The notes: generated by a model not told the origin, from the sequence alone. A stretch of 64,000 nt of DNA from Phyllobacterium brassicacearum (GCF_003010955.1 NZ_PGGO01000008.1:1-64000); one strand, 5' to 3'; positions 18,284 to 26,544 are shown, numbered from the stretch's first letter. Numbers and translations: made by a program.

Positions 18284-18757
18284 ATGATGAAGGTCACGCA
18301 ACATCTCTGGTTCGAAAAGGACATGGAATCTGCGGTCCGGTTCTATACCTCGCTGATCCCGAGCTCATTCGTCGGTTGGATATCAACCATTCCCGCAGAC
18401 AATCCAAGCGGGCCGGCTGACAGCGTAAAGCTAGCAGGTTTCACGCTTGGCGATCAGCGCTACATGGCCATCGAGGCCGGACCGCTCGACCCGTTCAACC
18501 ACAGCTTCTCCATCATCATCGAGTGCGAGACGCAGGCTGAGATTGATCACCTGTGGGATGCGTTGAAAGAGGGCGGCTCGACGGAACACTGCGGCTGGTT
18601 ACGGGATCGCTGGGGTCTGTCCTGGCAGATTACCCCCAAGCGGCTCGGTGAGCTGATGGGTGATCCGGACCGCGCTAAGGCAAAGCGGGTCTCCGAGGCC
18701 ATGCTCAAGATGGTGAAATTCGACATCGCCGGCCTGGAAGCCGCCGCTAGCGACTGA
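18284..18757 (+). CDS. VOC family protein, PhnB-like
   Basis: 157 aa of the PhnB/3-demethylubiquinone-methyltransferase-like glyoxalase fold: KVTQHLWFEKDMESAVRFYTSL at the start, FSIIIECETQAEIDHLWDAL in the middle and GLSWQITPKRL near the end. The substrate is unknown; most members are uncharacterised. ATG 18284 follows AAAGGA. The frame extends upstream without a start signal. Confidence 0.9.
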   Translation: MMKVTQHLWFEKDMESAVRFYTSLIPSSFVGWISTIPADNPSGPADSVKLAGFTLGDQRYMAIEAGPLDPFNHSFSIIIECETQAEIDHLWDALKEGGSTEHCGWLRDRWGLSWQITPKRLGELMGDPDRAKAKRVSEAMLKMVKFDIAGLEAAASD

Positions 18758-18791
18758 GCCTCCTCAGAGGACTGAGTGACACTTTGAGCAG

Positions 18792-18893
18792 CTATGCGCT
18801 CCATGCGCACTTCGGCTGCGTTTGCGCTCCAGCGATAGCGCTGGATGCCAATGCAACGGCTAGCGCCAAGCATTTCAGGCTTTTCTTAATCAT
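18792..18893 (-). CDS. 33-aa predicted secreted peptide
   Basis: A GGAGG ribosome site precedes ATG 18893. The peptide begins MIKKSLKCLALAV, continues as a hydrophobic Ala-rich core with a plausible signal-peptidase site after SSAIAGA, and leaves a mature tail of about 10 residues ending CAWSA. It is either a tiny secreted peptide or the 5' remnant of a truncated secreted-protein gene. Confidence 0.45.
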   Translation of the reverse strand: MIKKSLKCLALAVALASSAIAGAQTQPKCAWSA

Positions 18894-19432
18894 CACTTCA
18901 ATCCCCTCCGTTTACTGGCCTGTGCGGCCCGCAGGACAAGGCATGGCGAGATGGGACTACTGGTTAGATGTCGAAACTAGCTCTTGAAGAACGTCGCTAA
19001 ACCAAGAAAATTATCGGCGTTTATGCCTCCATCTCGGCGGGGCACAGTTTCCATGAATATGCCATCTACATCGCTCACCTCACCGAACTCGGGTACTGGT
19101 GGCTCCGATAGCATCGAAGGATATTGGTCAGCCGTAAAGTACGTAACGGTAACAAGGTCACCGGATCGAAAAAAAGCTTGGTTCTAAGTTGGAAACGCCG
19201 GAGTTGCCGAATTCCGCAAATAGCATTCAATCTATTAGGATCACCACAATGTCATTATCTTTCAGCCACATAGAAGCTGTTTAGTGCGGATGCAAGCAAC
19301 GAATCTAGGCATCGTGGATCAGTTTCTCACCCAGCTTGAGTTTCAGGTTCTCGAGGAGAGTTTCAAGGATGACAAGGATCCCAGCGGGTCAGAGCGAAAC
19401 GCATCCGCCGAAGAAACCGAAACCGTTCCTTG
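18894..19432. other. Intergenic stretch with a gene remnant
   Basis: No complete gene. On the minus strand an open frame ending at 18977 reads like a protein tail (PPVPEFGEVSDVDGIFMETV and on), but it has no start codon with a ribosome site. ATG 19114 would give only 45 codons. It may be the C-terminal end of a deleted gene. Confidence 0.4.
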
Positions 19433-20815
19433 TCAGTCGAGCCCGATCCACAGGCATCCGTCCTGTATTCGGCAGGGGTATACCGTCAGCCTGGTGGGAT
19501 TTTTCGAGATGTCACCTGTGTGTTCATAGCCCGGCGCAGTACCATCCTGCTGCAACTGCGCCCAGTTCCTGATTTCGCCCGAAAACAGGTCGAAACAGCT
19601 TTGATGCCAACGGCAGACGAGGCCGTGATCACTGGTGATCGTGCTCTCCGTGTGTGGGAGATTGAGCGTCTTCACCTCGGCAGGTTTTCGACGTTCGTAG
19701 AACGGCAGATGAAGATGCGGGCAGGCGTTGTTGAAGGCGCAGTAGCTGTCGGTTCCGCGAACGACGACGACATCGTAATCCTCGAAATCGAGAATCCGTC
19801 GTTCGTGGGGCTGAAGCTCGTCCTCGGGAAATGCGCGGACCCACCTCCTGCCGGCATGACGGATGGCTTCGCGGGGTTGCCTGGCGTTCAGTTCAGCGTC
19901 GCATTCGGGCTTGAGCCTGATGACTTCGAACAGGCTCGTACGTTCGCAGGTACCCCTTAGGCGTACCCTGACAAAATCGCCGACCTCCACCTTGTCGGCG
20001 ATCTGGCCGTGAAGCGCCTCGGAAATCAGCAGTCGTGTCCCGGCATCCTTGTTCGCGGCTTCGATCCGGCTGGCCAGGTTCACGACGTTCCCGACTGCCG
20101 TGAGGCGTTGGTTTCCGCCGAAGCCCAATGTGCCGATGACGGCTTCGCCATAATGGAGACCGATACGAATATCGAAATCGATGCCGTACATAGAGGCAAA
20201 GAACGGCTTCAGGCGATCGACTGTGGCAACGGTCTGAATCGCCGCGTTGACGGCTCGAAGCGGAGCGTCCCGCTGATCGTCGATTCCGAAGATTGCCATC
20301 AGCCCATCGCCGATGAAATTGTCAATGAACCCGCCATTCCGCTCTATGATGTCGCCAACCTGGGCGAAGTAGCGATTGAGCAGATACATCACATCATAGG
20401 GCGAAAGCTGCTCGGACAGTTTCGTGAAATCGGCGACATCGCTGAAGAAAACCGCAACCTGTTTCGACTCGCCGGAACGCGTCTCGGCAGAACTGAGAAG
20501 CTGGCTGGTTATTATCAAGTCGGTCTCATCCAGCACCAGGCGTCGGACGCGAAGCTCGCCCTCCGGCTTGAGTTGACAGGCCAGCCGGACCTCATCCGCC
20601 AGCCTCAGTCGTTCCGCCATCAAGCTCTCGTCTCGATTCCGGTTCGGGCAACCCTCCACGCCGTCCAGAACCCAGACGCGGCAGGTCGAGCATTTCGCCC
20701 GGCCGCCGCAGGCATGGGCAAACGGCACACCCGACCTCAAAGCAGCCTCGAGCAACGTCTCGCCGGCGGCAACCTCGAAGTTCATCTGGTCAGGTAGAGC
20801 GGTTACTTTGATCAT
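19433..20815 (-). CDS. [2Fe-2S] ferredoxin - class III nucleotide cyclase - Rieske fusion
   Basis: 460 aa with three domains. Residues 1-95 are a plant-type ferredoxin with ligands C36, C42, C45 and C80. Residues 115-300 are a class III adenylyl/guanylyl cyclase: metal Asp126 (FFSDVADFT) and Asp170 (FIGDGLMAIFG), transition-state Asn246 and Arg250 (VNLASR). Residues 320-460 are a Rieske domain with C365-x-H367 and C401-x2-H404. The adenine-selecting Lys is Asn166 and the partner Asp position is Thr, so the product nucleotide is open. Redox gating of cyclase activity is the natural inference. Start ATG 20815 is preferred over 20839. It is transcribed alone. Confidence 0.93.
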   Translation of the reverse strand: MIKVTALPDQMNFEVAAGETLLEAALRSGVPFAHACGGRAKCSTCRVWVLDGVEGCPNRNRDESLMAERLRLADEVRLACQLKPEGELRVRRLVLDETDLIITSQLLSSAETRSGESKQVAVFFSDVADFTKLSEQLSPYDVMYLLNRYFAQVGDIIERNGGFIDNFIGDGLMAIFGIDDQRDAPLRAVNAAIQTVATVDRLKPFFASMYGIDFDIRIGLHYGEAVIGTLGFGGNQRLTAVGNVVNLASRIEAANKDAGTRLLISEALHGQIADKVEVGDFVRVRLRGTCERTSLFEVIRLKPECDAELNARQPREAIRHAGRRWVRAFPEDELQPHERRILDFEDYDVVVVRGTDSYCAFNNACPHLHLPFYERRKPAEVKTLNLPHTESTITSDHGLVCRWHQSCFDLFSGEIRNWAQLQQDGTAPGYEHTGDISKNPTRLTVYPCRIQDGCLWIGLD

Positions 20816-21117
20816 GGTCCAGAACACGGCTCGCGCCACGTCAGTTTAGCACGATACGGCGCAGGCAATCGACTCTGAACTCGGTTCACGAGACGGAATT
20901 GCTCCCGGCCGTTCCGGTCAGCAACGAGCTAGCATTCATAAGCCCGCAATGCTTTGTTGAGGGTTGCTGTTGCTGCTGCTTCGTGGAGGCTGCGGGCAGC
21001 GTCCAGTATGTCCACAATTCCACACTTTTCATCGTTCGACCTAGCTTTGCCGCCGCCGCAACCCCGCCGGCGGCGCAGGCTGGGCAGGACCGCAAGGAAG
21101 CTGCAAATGCCGACCTT

Positions 21118-21453
21118 CTACTTCGGCGCAGCAGCTACGGTTTCGCCCGGCAGCAAGATCCGCATCATGAGGCTCGACACCTTTTCGCCTGGCCCGAACG
21201 GACCGGGAACCTTGTTCTTCAGTGGCGGACGGCTCTTGAGGTAGGCCGCGATAGCAGCAGCATCCGAATCCGACAGATGCGAAAACTGCCGCCAAGGCAT
21301 GGCTGGGGCGGGAACCCTCCCGTCCAGCCGTCGTCCGCAAGAAGCTCGGGCCATTGCATATTCGGAGAGTTTTGGATTCCAGGTCAGAGCTTCGGCTGAT
21401 GCACCTGTGTTTTTGGGGATTTCTGCGATGCCTACCTTGGGGGCAACAATCAA
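21118..21453 (-). pseudogene. C-terminal remnant of a cytochrome c-type protein
   Basis: The last 65 residues read like the end of a class I cytochrome c subunit: DGRVPAPAMPWRQFSHLSDSD, AAAIAAYLKSRPPLKN, then VPGPFGPGE. No CxxCH haem motif is present in any frame upstream, and the first 45 residues look scrambled. The gene has lost its haem-binding part. Confidence 0.65.
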
Positions 21454-21655
21454 TTAGTTACTCTTTTCAACGCGCTATGCGAGAATCCCGATATCCGTCG
21501 GAGCTAACAAGGTATGTGAAAATAATCCTTCACATAGGAAACAAATCAGTGTATACGCGCAGATGGATGATTTGATGTTCAGTACGGACCTAGGGACAGG
21601 GAATACTCGCCGGTCAAACCCAGCCCGAGCAGACTAGCTCGCGGCAAACGGATTT

Positions 21656-21862
21656 CTATTGCGGAGTGGAGAGCCTTCGAACCTTTCGTGCACCTACCGA
21701 AGCATTGATCCTCTCGCAATCACCGTTGTATTTAATGATCAACTGTTCGGCATCATCCTTGTTGAGGTTGAATGCTTCCATGAGGTGATCGACGGTGTAA
21801 GTTTCTCCGGCTTTTCCCGGAGCGCGTTTCTTCCAATTGGAAGTTGGCTTATTATCGGTCAT
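21656..21862 (-). CDS. DUF3606 small protein
   Basis: 68 aa, hydrophilic, with the DUF3606 core (YTVDHLMEAFNLNKDDAEQLI, then CERINASV). Function unknown; the family is common in rhizobia. GGAGG stands before ATG 21862. A perfect EcfG-type promoter lies 43 bp upstream, so it is probably a general-stress-response gene. Confidence 0.85.
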   Translation of the reverse strand: MTDNKPTSNWKKRAPGKAGETYTVDHLMEAFNLNKDDAEQLIIKYNGDCERINASVGARKVRRLSTPQ

Positions 21863-21904
21863 TTGAATTTCCTCCGCCCGCTAATGGATGCCGCCTACAG
21901 TGGA

Positions 21905-21929
21905 AACGCTTTCTCCACCTTAGCGTTCC
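21905..21929 (-). promoter_or_regulatory. EcfG (general stress sigma factor) promoter
   Basis: On the minus strand it reads GGAAC, 16 bases, CGTT, an exact match to the alphaproteobacterial EcfG consensus. It is correctly oriented and spaced for the DUF3606 gene starting at 21862. Confidence 0.75.
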
Positions 21930-22029
21930 GCACCGCCGAGCGCCTCATCGACTGCGCTGGCTCTTTAGGCCAGGCGCGCCACCCTGGAGCGGGCGAACCA
22001 TATTGGTGTATTCGATGGGTCCATCATGC

Positions 22030-22269
22030 GTCAAGCGTGTCGGGTTCGACGTTGCGGATAGCGGTAATGACAAGTGCGCCACTGTCGCTTCTCATGGCTT
22101 CCTTGCAACGCACGTTGATGAGTGGAAGGCAAGAGAGGATGAGCTGCTGAAATCTGCGGGCAGGGTACATGCCATCGCCCGGCAACTTGGTGCATCGATC
22201 GACTACGACAGTATCGGAGTAGGGGCATTTGCCGGCGCGCACTTTCAGGCGCTTAACCGGTCGGGATGA
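22030..22269 (+). pseudogene. Phage terminase large subunit fragment
   Basis: Open frame reading KRVGFDVADSGNDKCATV, DEWKAREDELLKSAGRVH and SIDYDSIGVGAFAGAHF. This is the RNase-H-like nuclease domain of phage terminase large subunits, with the first acidic residue in GFDVADSG. The ATPase half and the C-terminus are missing. It breaks off where the DUF4376 fragment begins, in another frame. Confidence 0.75.
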
Positions 22270-22522
22270 GGATGCCCGAAATCTGCAAGCGCTTCTCAGC
22301 GTGGCGCAAATTCGTATCGCTTCCGGTGACACGACCACCACAACCGTATTCCGCGATGGGACCAACGTTGATCACGAGTTGACGCCTCACCAGATCGTGA
22401 ACCTGTTCCTACAATCGTCTGCATTCGTGTCGGATGTTTATGCAGCTGCATGGGCGCTGAAAGCACTTGAACCCATTCCGTCTGATTTTTCCGACGACAG
22501 CCACTGGCCGCCATACGCCTAA
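22265..22522 (+). pseudogene. Phage tail-associated DUF4376 fragment
   Basis: About 85 codons in a frame different from the terminase fragment. It reads EDARNLQALLSVAQIRI, FRDGTNVDHELTPHQIVNLF, then YAAAWALKALEPIPSDFSDD. This matches the DUF4376 domain found at the C-terminus of phage tail and fibre-related proteins. No start is present. It joins the terminase fragment directly, so a deletion removed the head and tail genes between them. Confidence 0.7.
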
Positions 22523-22729
22523 TTCAGATTCTACGTCGGACTCGCGCCGCGAGTGCTACCGCCGATGGGGACAGCGGTCGGGTGCTGACTACTCTGGGGA
22601 CTTAGGGAGGGGTCAGCGACGAAAGGCTGCTCTTGCATGGTTAATAAATGATTGAGCCGCCGTCCGCGCGGAAGGTGTTCCAAAAAAGTGAGGCCTATTG
22701 AGACCGAAGCCAAGCGAGCAAACGCATCC

Positions 22730-22912
22730 GTGAGGCTCGGCGCATGGCAGGGCGAGACCGGCGAATCGCACCGAGCCCCTGCCGGGGAGATGTGGGCTCT
22801 CCCGACATCTACTCAATGCCTGCAGCCAGGACACGTTCCGGCTATACATCGAAGTAGCTAGACCGCGATAGACGAGACCCGCTCCACCAGAACGCAAAAT
22901 ACCGGTGGAGCG
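22730..22912 (+). repeat. Structured repeat element, divergent copy R1
   Basis: Stem 1 pairs GGCTCGG (22734-22740) with CCGAGCC (22771-22777). Stem 2 pairs GGGAGA (22785-22790) with TCTCCC (22798-22803). Then comes GTTCCGGCTAT, shared with copy R2. A 9-bp hairpin (22880-22888 with 22904-22912) follows. The layout matches R2 at 26351 and R3 at 29178, though most bases differ. Confidence 0.55.
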
Positions 22913-23009
22913 AGCCTCCGCCAACCGGGGATTGGCGCCATGATACAATACATGGGCTCAATTCTTGTGCAATGCACAAATTTCCTGACGAGGTTGCTTT
23001 GAATGGGTC

Positions 23010-23056
23010 GAGGCTTGGTCGTCACTCACTGCCCAGCGACTGTTCGACCAAGCCTC
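23010..23056. repeat. 12-bp inverted repeat
   Basis: GAGGCTTGGTCG (23010-23021) and CGACCAAGCCTC (23045-23056) pair perfectly; GACCAAGCCTC recurs at 23152-23162. It lies in the roughly 430-bp gene-free stretch before the lysis cassette. It might be a regulatory site or terminator relic. Confidence 0.4.
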
Positions 23057-23337
23057 TACTGCTCGGCAGAGTAAGCGGTTCACCTTACTGCGAAACGAAC
23101 GCCCCGCAAAGTCATCGTGGGTGGCAAGACTTGGCCCGCAATTGAGTAACAGACCAAGCCTCACTTTAGCTGGGACATTACCATTAGCCAGGCTTTCCGC
23201 CAGACGGTAGCTCCGACGACAAATTCCTAAGCCGAACTTGCCGGATACTCATTACAGCGACGGGGCCGGACCGGTTGATAGCCTGGTTTTCAGCTTCCCT
23301 AACTATACCACACCCCCACACAATCAGGAATAGAATC

Positions 23338-23997
23338 ATGAACTTGGTGCAACCATCGACGCGCCTGCTCGTGGAGTCATGCGAGCGGGAAGGGCTGCTG
23401 CGTAATCAGTGTGCCTATGTGCTGGCAACCGCTTGGCACGAAACCGGCGCCTACAAGTACATGCGGGAAATCTGGGGCCCGACGTCTGCGCAAAAGCGCT
23501 ACGAGGGGCGTAAGGACCTTGGCAACACCGTGGCGGGCGATGGCAAGAAGTTCATGGGCCGCGGGTTCGTCCAGATCACCGGCCGGCGCAATTACACGGA
23601 CTGGTCGAGGCGTCTTGGGCTTGATCTGCTCAAGGAACCGCAACTCGCCGAGCAGCCGGAGATGGCCGTCCATATCATCGTCAAAGGCATGAAGCTCGGC
23701 ACGTTCACCGGCAAGAAGCTCGATGACTACGTGACGCTGTCAAAGTCGGATTTCGTCAATGCCCGCCGGATCATCAATGGCACCGACAAGGCCGCCCTGA
23801 TCGCCGGATATGCCGAACAATTCGATGATCTACTGAAGGCTGATGGTTATGGCGACGAAGCTCTAGTCGGACCGGCTCCCATAGCCCCGCCAGAAGCATC
23901 CACGCCCATTCCCGCCACTCCCGAGCCCGTCAAGCCGCAATCGCTGCTGGCGAGTCTCCTTGCCCTTTTCTCACGGCTCTTCAAGAAAGGAAGCTGA
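23338..23997 (+). CDS. Phage endolysin, glycoside hydrolase family 19
   Basis: 219 aa. Residues 1-170 form a GH19 (chitinase-like) lysozyme domain: AYVLATAWHETGAYKYMREIWGP with the catalytic Glu in HETG, then KKFMGRGFVQITGRRNY. A Pro-rich linker leads to a short hydrophobic and basic tail (LLASLLALFSRLFKK) that may contact the membrane. It degrades peptidoglycan at lysis. ATG 23338 follows AGGAAT. First gene of the lysis cassette. Confidence 0.92.
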   Translation: MNLVQPSTRLLVESCEREGLLRNQCAYVLATAWHETGAYKYMREIWGPTSAQKRYEGRKDLGNTVAGDGKKFMGRGFVQITGRRNYTDWSRRLGLDLLKEPQLAEQPEMAVHIIVKGMKLGTFTGKKLDDYVTLSKSDFVNARRIINGTDKAALIAGYAEQFDDLLKADGYGDEALVGPAPIAPPEASTPIPATPEPVKPQSLLASLLALFSRLFKKGS

Positions 23998-23998
23998 C

Positions 23999-24169
23999 AT
24001 GCTGTCGTACTCAAAATTCCTCGTTGCCGCTGTCATGGTGGCGCTCTCGTTTGCGAAGTCCTTTTATGGGATTGATCTTGGTGTCGACGAGGTCACGGCT
24101 TCGAACCTGATTGCTGCCCTGACCGCCGTGCTCGTGTGGGCTGTCCCGAACCTCCCAAAGGCCAAGTGA
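23999..24169 (+). CDS. Small phage membrane protein (holin candidate)
   Basis: 56 aa with two hydrophobic segments (FLVAAVMVALSFAK and ASNLIAALTAVLVWAVP) separated by a short acidic turn. Its place just after the endolysin suggests a holin or lysis-timing role. The start overlaps the endolysin stop region (TGACATG). Confidence 0.7.
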   Translation: MLSYSKFLVAAVMVALSFAKSFYGIDLGVDEVTASNLIAALTAVLVWAVPNLPKAK

Positions 24170-24409
24170 ATGACCGCGCTGCTTTCATTACTCACGGGTG
24201 GCAACGGCGTGTTCATCGGCATTGCAGCGGTCATTGCCGCGATTGCCGGCGCATGGATGAAAGGTCGATCGAGCGGCGCCAATGCAGAGCGTGGGAAGCA
24301 GGCCGCACGCGATGCTGTTGCTATGTCAGAGGCTCAGCGGATTGACCAGGCCATTGCCGGGAATGATCCGGATGAGAACCGGAAGGAACTCAGCAAATGG
24401 TCAAGATAG
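24170..24409 (+). CDS. Rz-like inner-membrane spanin subunit
   Basis: 79 aa: one N-terminal membrane helix (GVFIGIAAVIAAIAGAW) followed by a basic and acidic helical tail. It begins directly at the previous stop and overlaps a lipoprotein gene by 13 bp, the usual Rz/Rz1 arrangement. The spanin role is inferred from architecture. Confidence 0.7.
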   Translation: MTALLSLLTGGNGVFIGIAAVIAAIAGAWMKGRSSGANAERGKQAARDAVAMSEAQRIDQAIAGNDPDENRKELSKWSR

Positions 24410-24588
24410 CGCTTATCGCCTCGCTGATGATCCTGACGGCTTGCCAGACTATCGGCGGGTCGTTTTGTAGCATCTCGAAGCCATTCCGGCCGTCCCAGGC
24501 CACGATCGATGCAATGTCCGATCAGGAAGTCGCCGACATGCTGGCGTTCAATCTGAAGGGCAAGAAACTCTGCGGATGGAAGCCATGA
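24397..24588 (+). CDS. Rz1-like outer-membrane lipoprotein
   Basis: 63 aa with a lipoprotein signal (IALIASLMILTACQT, lipobox LTAC). It overlaps the upstream gene as Rz1 genes do. It would pair with the Rz-like protein to disrupt the outer membrane at lysis. It has two further Cys residues (FCSI, LCGW) and is less Pro-rich than classic Rz1. Confidence 0.7.
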   Translation: MVKIALIASLMILTACQTIGGSFCSISKPFRPSQATIDAMSDQEVADMLAFNLKGKKLCGWKP

Positions 24589-24875
24589 CAACACCTGATG
24601 ATGCGGATCTCCGCGCCCGCGTAAATTCGTTGGAGCACGTCGATCAGTCGATCATCACGCGGCTCAATTCGCTTGAGCAATGGCAGATGCAGTCCCGGAT
24701 CAAAGAAGGCAGCACAGACGAGAAGTGGAAGAACGTGGACAAGCGCTTTGACGATCTGGACAAGAAAATCGAGAAGGTCAGCGGTATACTCTCCAAGATC
24801 ATGTGGCTTTTTGTATCTGCCATGATTCTGGGCTTTGTCGCTTTCATCATCAATGGAGGCTTGCGTGTTCCATAA
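24585..24875 (+). CDS. XhlA-like phage coiled-coil membrane protein
   Basis: 96 aa: heptad-rich helix (residues about 10-65, LRARVNSLEHVDQSII and on) and one C-terminal membrane helix (IMWLFVSAMILGFVAFII). This is the layout of phage XhlA-like holin-associated proteins. ATG overlaps the upstream TGA (ATGA). Confidence 0.75.
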   Translation: MTTPDDADLRARVNSLEHVDQSIITRLNSLEQWQMQSRIKEGSTDEKWKNVDKRFDDLDKKIEKVSGILSKIMWLFVSAMILGFVAFIINGGLRVP

Positions 24876-25167
24876 GGTGCTCATCGCTTCACTATTGTTT
24901 GTCACCTCTGCAACAGCGCACGATGCGCCATTGGGTTGGCGTTACGGGGCAGAGTGTTGCAGCACGATTGACTGCTGGCAGGAGAAGGATGGGGCTATCA
25001 AAGAAACACCAAACGGTTACCGCGTTGTTGCAACCGGAGAGTTGATTCCATACCGCGACACCCGCATCAAGCGATCAAAGGATCAGTTCTTTCATCGCTG
25101 TACTACCACAGGTGCCCCATCCATAGACCATTCCATCTGCCTTTACGTGCCAGATAGAGACTTCTGA
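24853..25167 (+). CDS. Secreted small phage protein
   Basis: 104 aa with an N-terminal signal (VLIASLLFVTSATA) and a Cys-rich mature part (GAECCSTIDC, then HRC and ICLYVP). It overlaps the XhlA-like gene by 23 bp. Similar proteins close lysis cassettes of rhizobial phages; function unknown. Confidence 0.75.
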   Translation: MEACVFHKVLIASLLFVTSATAHDAPLGWRYGAECCSTIDCWQEKDGAIKETPNGYRVVATGELIPYRDTRIKRSKDQFFHRCTTTGAPSIDHSICLYVPDRDF

Positions 25168-25350
25168 AGGCCAGACGAGCGCACTTTCACGGATCATGTG
25201 GATATTCGTGACGGCCATTATTTTGGCCGTTGTTCCGTTGGATAAAGAGAAAGCACTTTTATCCTCGCGAATTGAACGGAGAAAACGATCATTTCAGATG
25301 ATCCGAAAAGGGCAGAGAAATTGCAGGCCCAGCCAATAAAGGCCAATCCT

Positions 25351-25473
25351 ATGCCTGAATACAGATTTCAAGAACAGCCAACGAACGAGTATTCACATTG
25401 GCTCTTATCGTCCCATGATCGGGACGATTTCAGGAAACTGGACCTGAGTGGTGTGTATTTGAACCTTTCTTAA
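25351..25473 (+). CDS. Possible 40-aa protein
   Basis: Open frame from ATG 25351 (MPEYRFQEQPTNEYSHWLL, ending in GVYLNLS) just before the cassette terminator. No clear ribosome site. The composition looks protein-like, but a chance frame cannot be excluded. Confidence 0.3.
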   Translation: MPEYRFQEQPTNEYSHWLLSSHDRDDFRKLDLSGVYLNLS

Positions 25474-25501
25474 CGGCGCCAGCGCGCTTGCTATCTGAAA
25501 G

Positions 25502-25530
25502 CCCGTCAGCCTCACCGCTGGCGGGTTTTT
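25502..25530 (+). terminator. Terminator after the lysis cassette
   Basis: A 9-bp stem (25502-25510 with 25517-25525, one G-T pair), a 6-nt loop, then TTTTT. It is oriented to end rightward transcription from the lysis genes. Confidence 0.8.
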
Positions 25531-25556
25531 GCTTCTATGTCCTTCGCCGTTGCTTG

Positions 25557-25593
25557 CTTTTATGCCAGCGCACCAGCTTTCCGGTGGTCGCGG
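25557..25593 (+). repeat. Short repeat, copy A
   Basis: Diverged copy of a 37-bp unit with consensus roughly TTATGCCACCNTTCCAG, then TTTTCCAGTCGGCGG. Found at 25834, 26507, 27600 and 29328 in the same orientation. No function known. Confidence 0.45.
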
Positions 25594-25833
25594 AGTCGTT
25601 TCGAATGCCCTTAACGGGTCGTTATTGAAGTATCCGCCTTGCCTTTGATCTGCGCTCTTTAATAACGATGAGAAAGAATAGCGCTATTACGCCAGCCAAG
25701 CCTGGGCCCAAAAGTGCGCACACAGTAGATATATTGCTCATCCTCAGTCCTCCCTTACGTCGAGTGTATCAACAGTGGAGGCGGATCAAACCCAAAACTT
25801 TGAGTTTTAGGATTTTCGGCGGCGGGAGTTGCT

Positions 25834-25870
25834 GTTATGCCACCGTTCCAGTTTTCCAGTCGGCGGCGGT
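25834..25870 (+). repeat. Short repeat, copy B
   Basis: The copy closest to the consensus of the 37-bp unit (TTATGCCACCGTTCCAG, then TTTTCCAGTCGGCGG). It stands alone, without the upstream structured element that accompanies copies C and E. Confidence 0.55.
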
Positions 25871-25895
25871 CGTATCTCTGTCGCCGCCCATTTCC

Positions 25896-26327
25896 TCACG
25901 GCAAAGGAAGAATGATCAGGAATGCACCAACGATGGCCACGGCGTCCTCAATGAGTGCCGCCGGGCGATCTTGACCAAAGCTTCTGGAAAGACGCCCACG
26001 GATTTCGGCACCGCCCAGAGTGCCAATTACTGCACCGATCATCCCCGCGATAAGGCCGCCTATGACCAATCCGCCACTGATACCAACGGCCGCGCCACAG
26101 AATGCTCCCATGACAATGCGTGCACCAAATTGCATCGGCACCTTTCGGCTGGGCGTGGACGGCAGTTGATCGGAGATCAGCTCCGCGATTGCCAGGACGG
26201 TAAATATCCACTGTGTGAAGGCATATCCAAGGGACGCGAGCCAACTGTCACCCAGATGCAGCCAACCGAGATAGGCGGCCCAACTGATGGCCGCCGGTGC
26301 CGTCATTGCGCGCAAACCCGCTACCAC
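25896..26327 (-). pseudogene. DUF4126 membrane protein, 5'-truncated
   Basis: 143 codons of a DUF4126 integral membrane protein: AGLRAMTAPAAISWAAYLGW, ADQLPSTPSRKVP-like segment, Gly-rich helix, then QDRPAALIEDAVAI. The family normally has about ten more hydrophobic residues before VAGLRAMTA. Here the frame starts at a GTG next to the repeat unit beginning at 26351, so the native start is gone. A second copy of the 5' end lies at 26663-26730. The shortened protein might still be made. Confidence 0.7.
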
Positions 26328-26350
26328 GGACTAATCGTGCCCACCCAAAA

Positions 26351-26544
26351 GTGAGGCCTGACAATTTGACGGGTAGGGCGGGTGAATCCTCGCCAGGCCT
26401 CTGTTGGGGACGGGCTCCAACTCGTTATAAACTTAGGAATGGGACAAATGTTCCGGCTATGTCCAGTAGCCGACAAACGCTTCGTTATCGTCTCCGCTGC
26501 TTACTCTTGTACCATCGATCAATCTTGCCAGTCGGTGGCGGCCT
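26351..26544 (+). repeat. Composite structured repeat, copy R2 plus short repeat C
   Basis: Stem 1 pairs GAGGCCTG (26354-26361) with CAGGCCTC (26395-26402). Stem 2 pairs TTGGGG (26405-26410) with CTCCAA (26416-26421). Stem 3 pairs GGACA (26443-26447) with TGTCC (26461-26465). The short repeat C follows at 26507-26544. The whole unit recurs at 29178-29361. Confidence 0.65.

Noticed and set aside
19284-19960. Overlapping frames on the plus strand over the cyclase 3' end
   Set aside because: Antisense to the Rieske domain with its conserved Cys/His codons; shadows.
20886-21095. Frame with a run of five Gln
   Set aside because: Low-complexity translation without start signals; the underlying CTG/TTG-rich DNA explains it.
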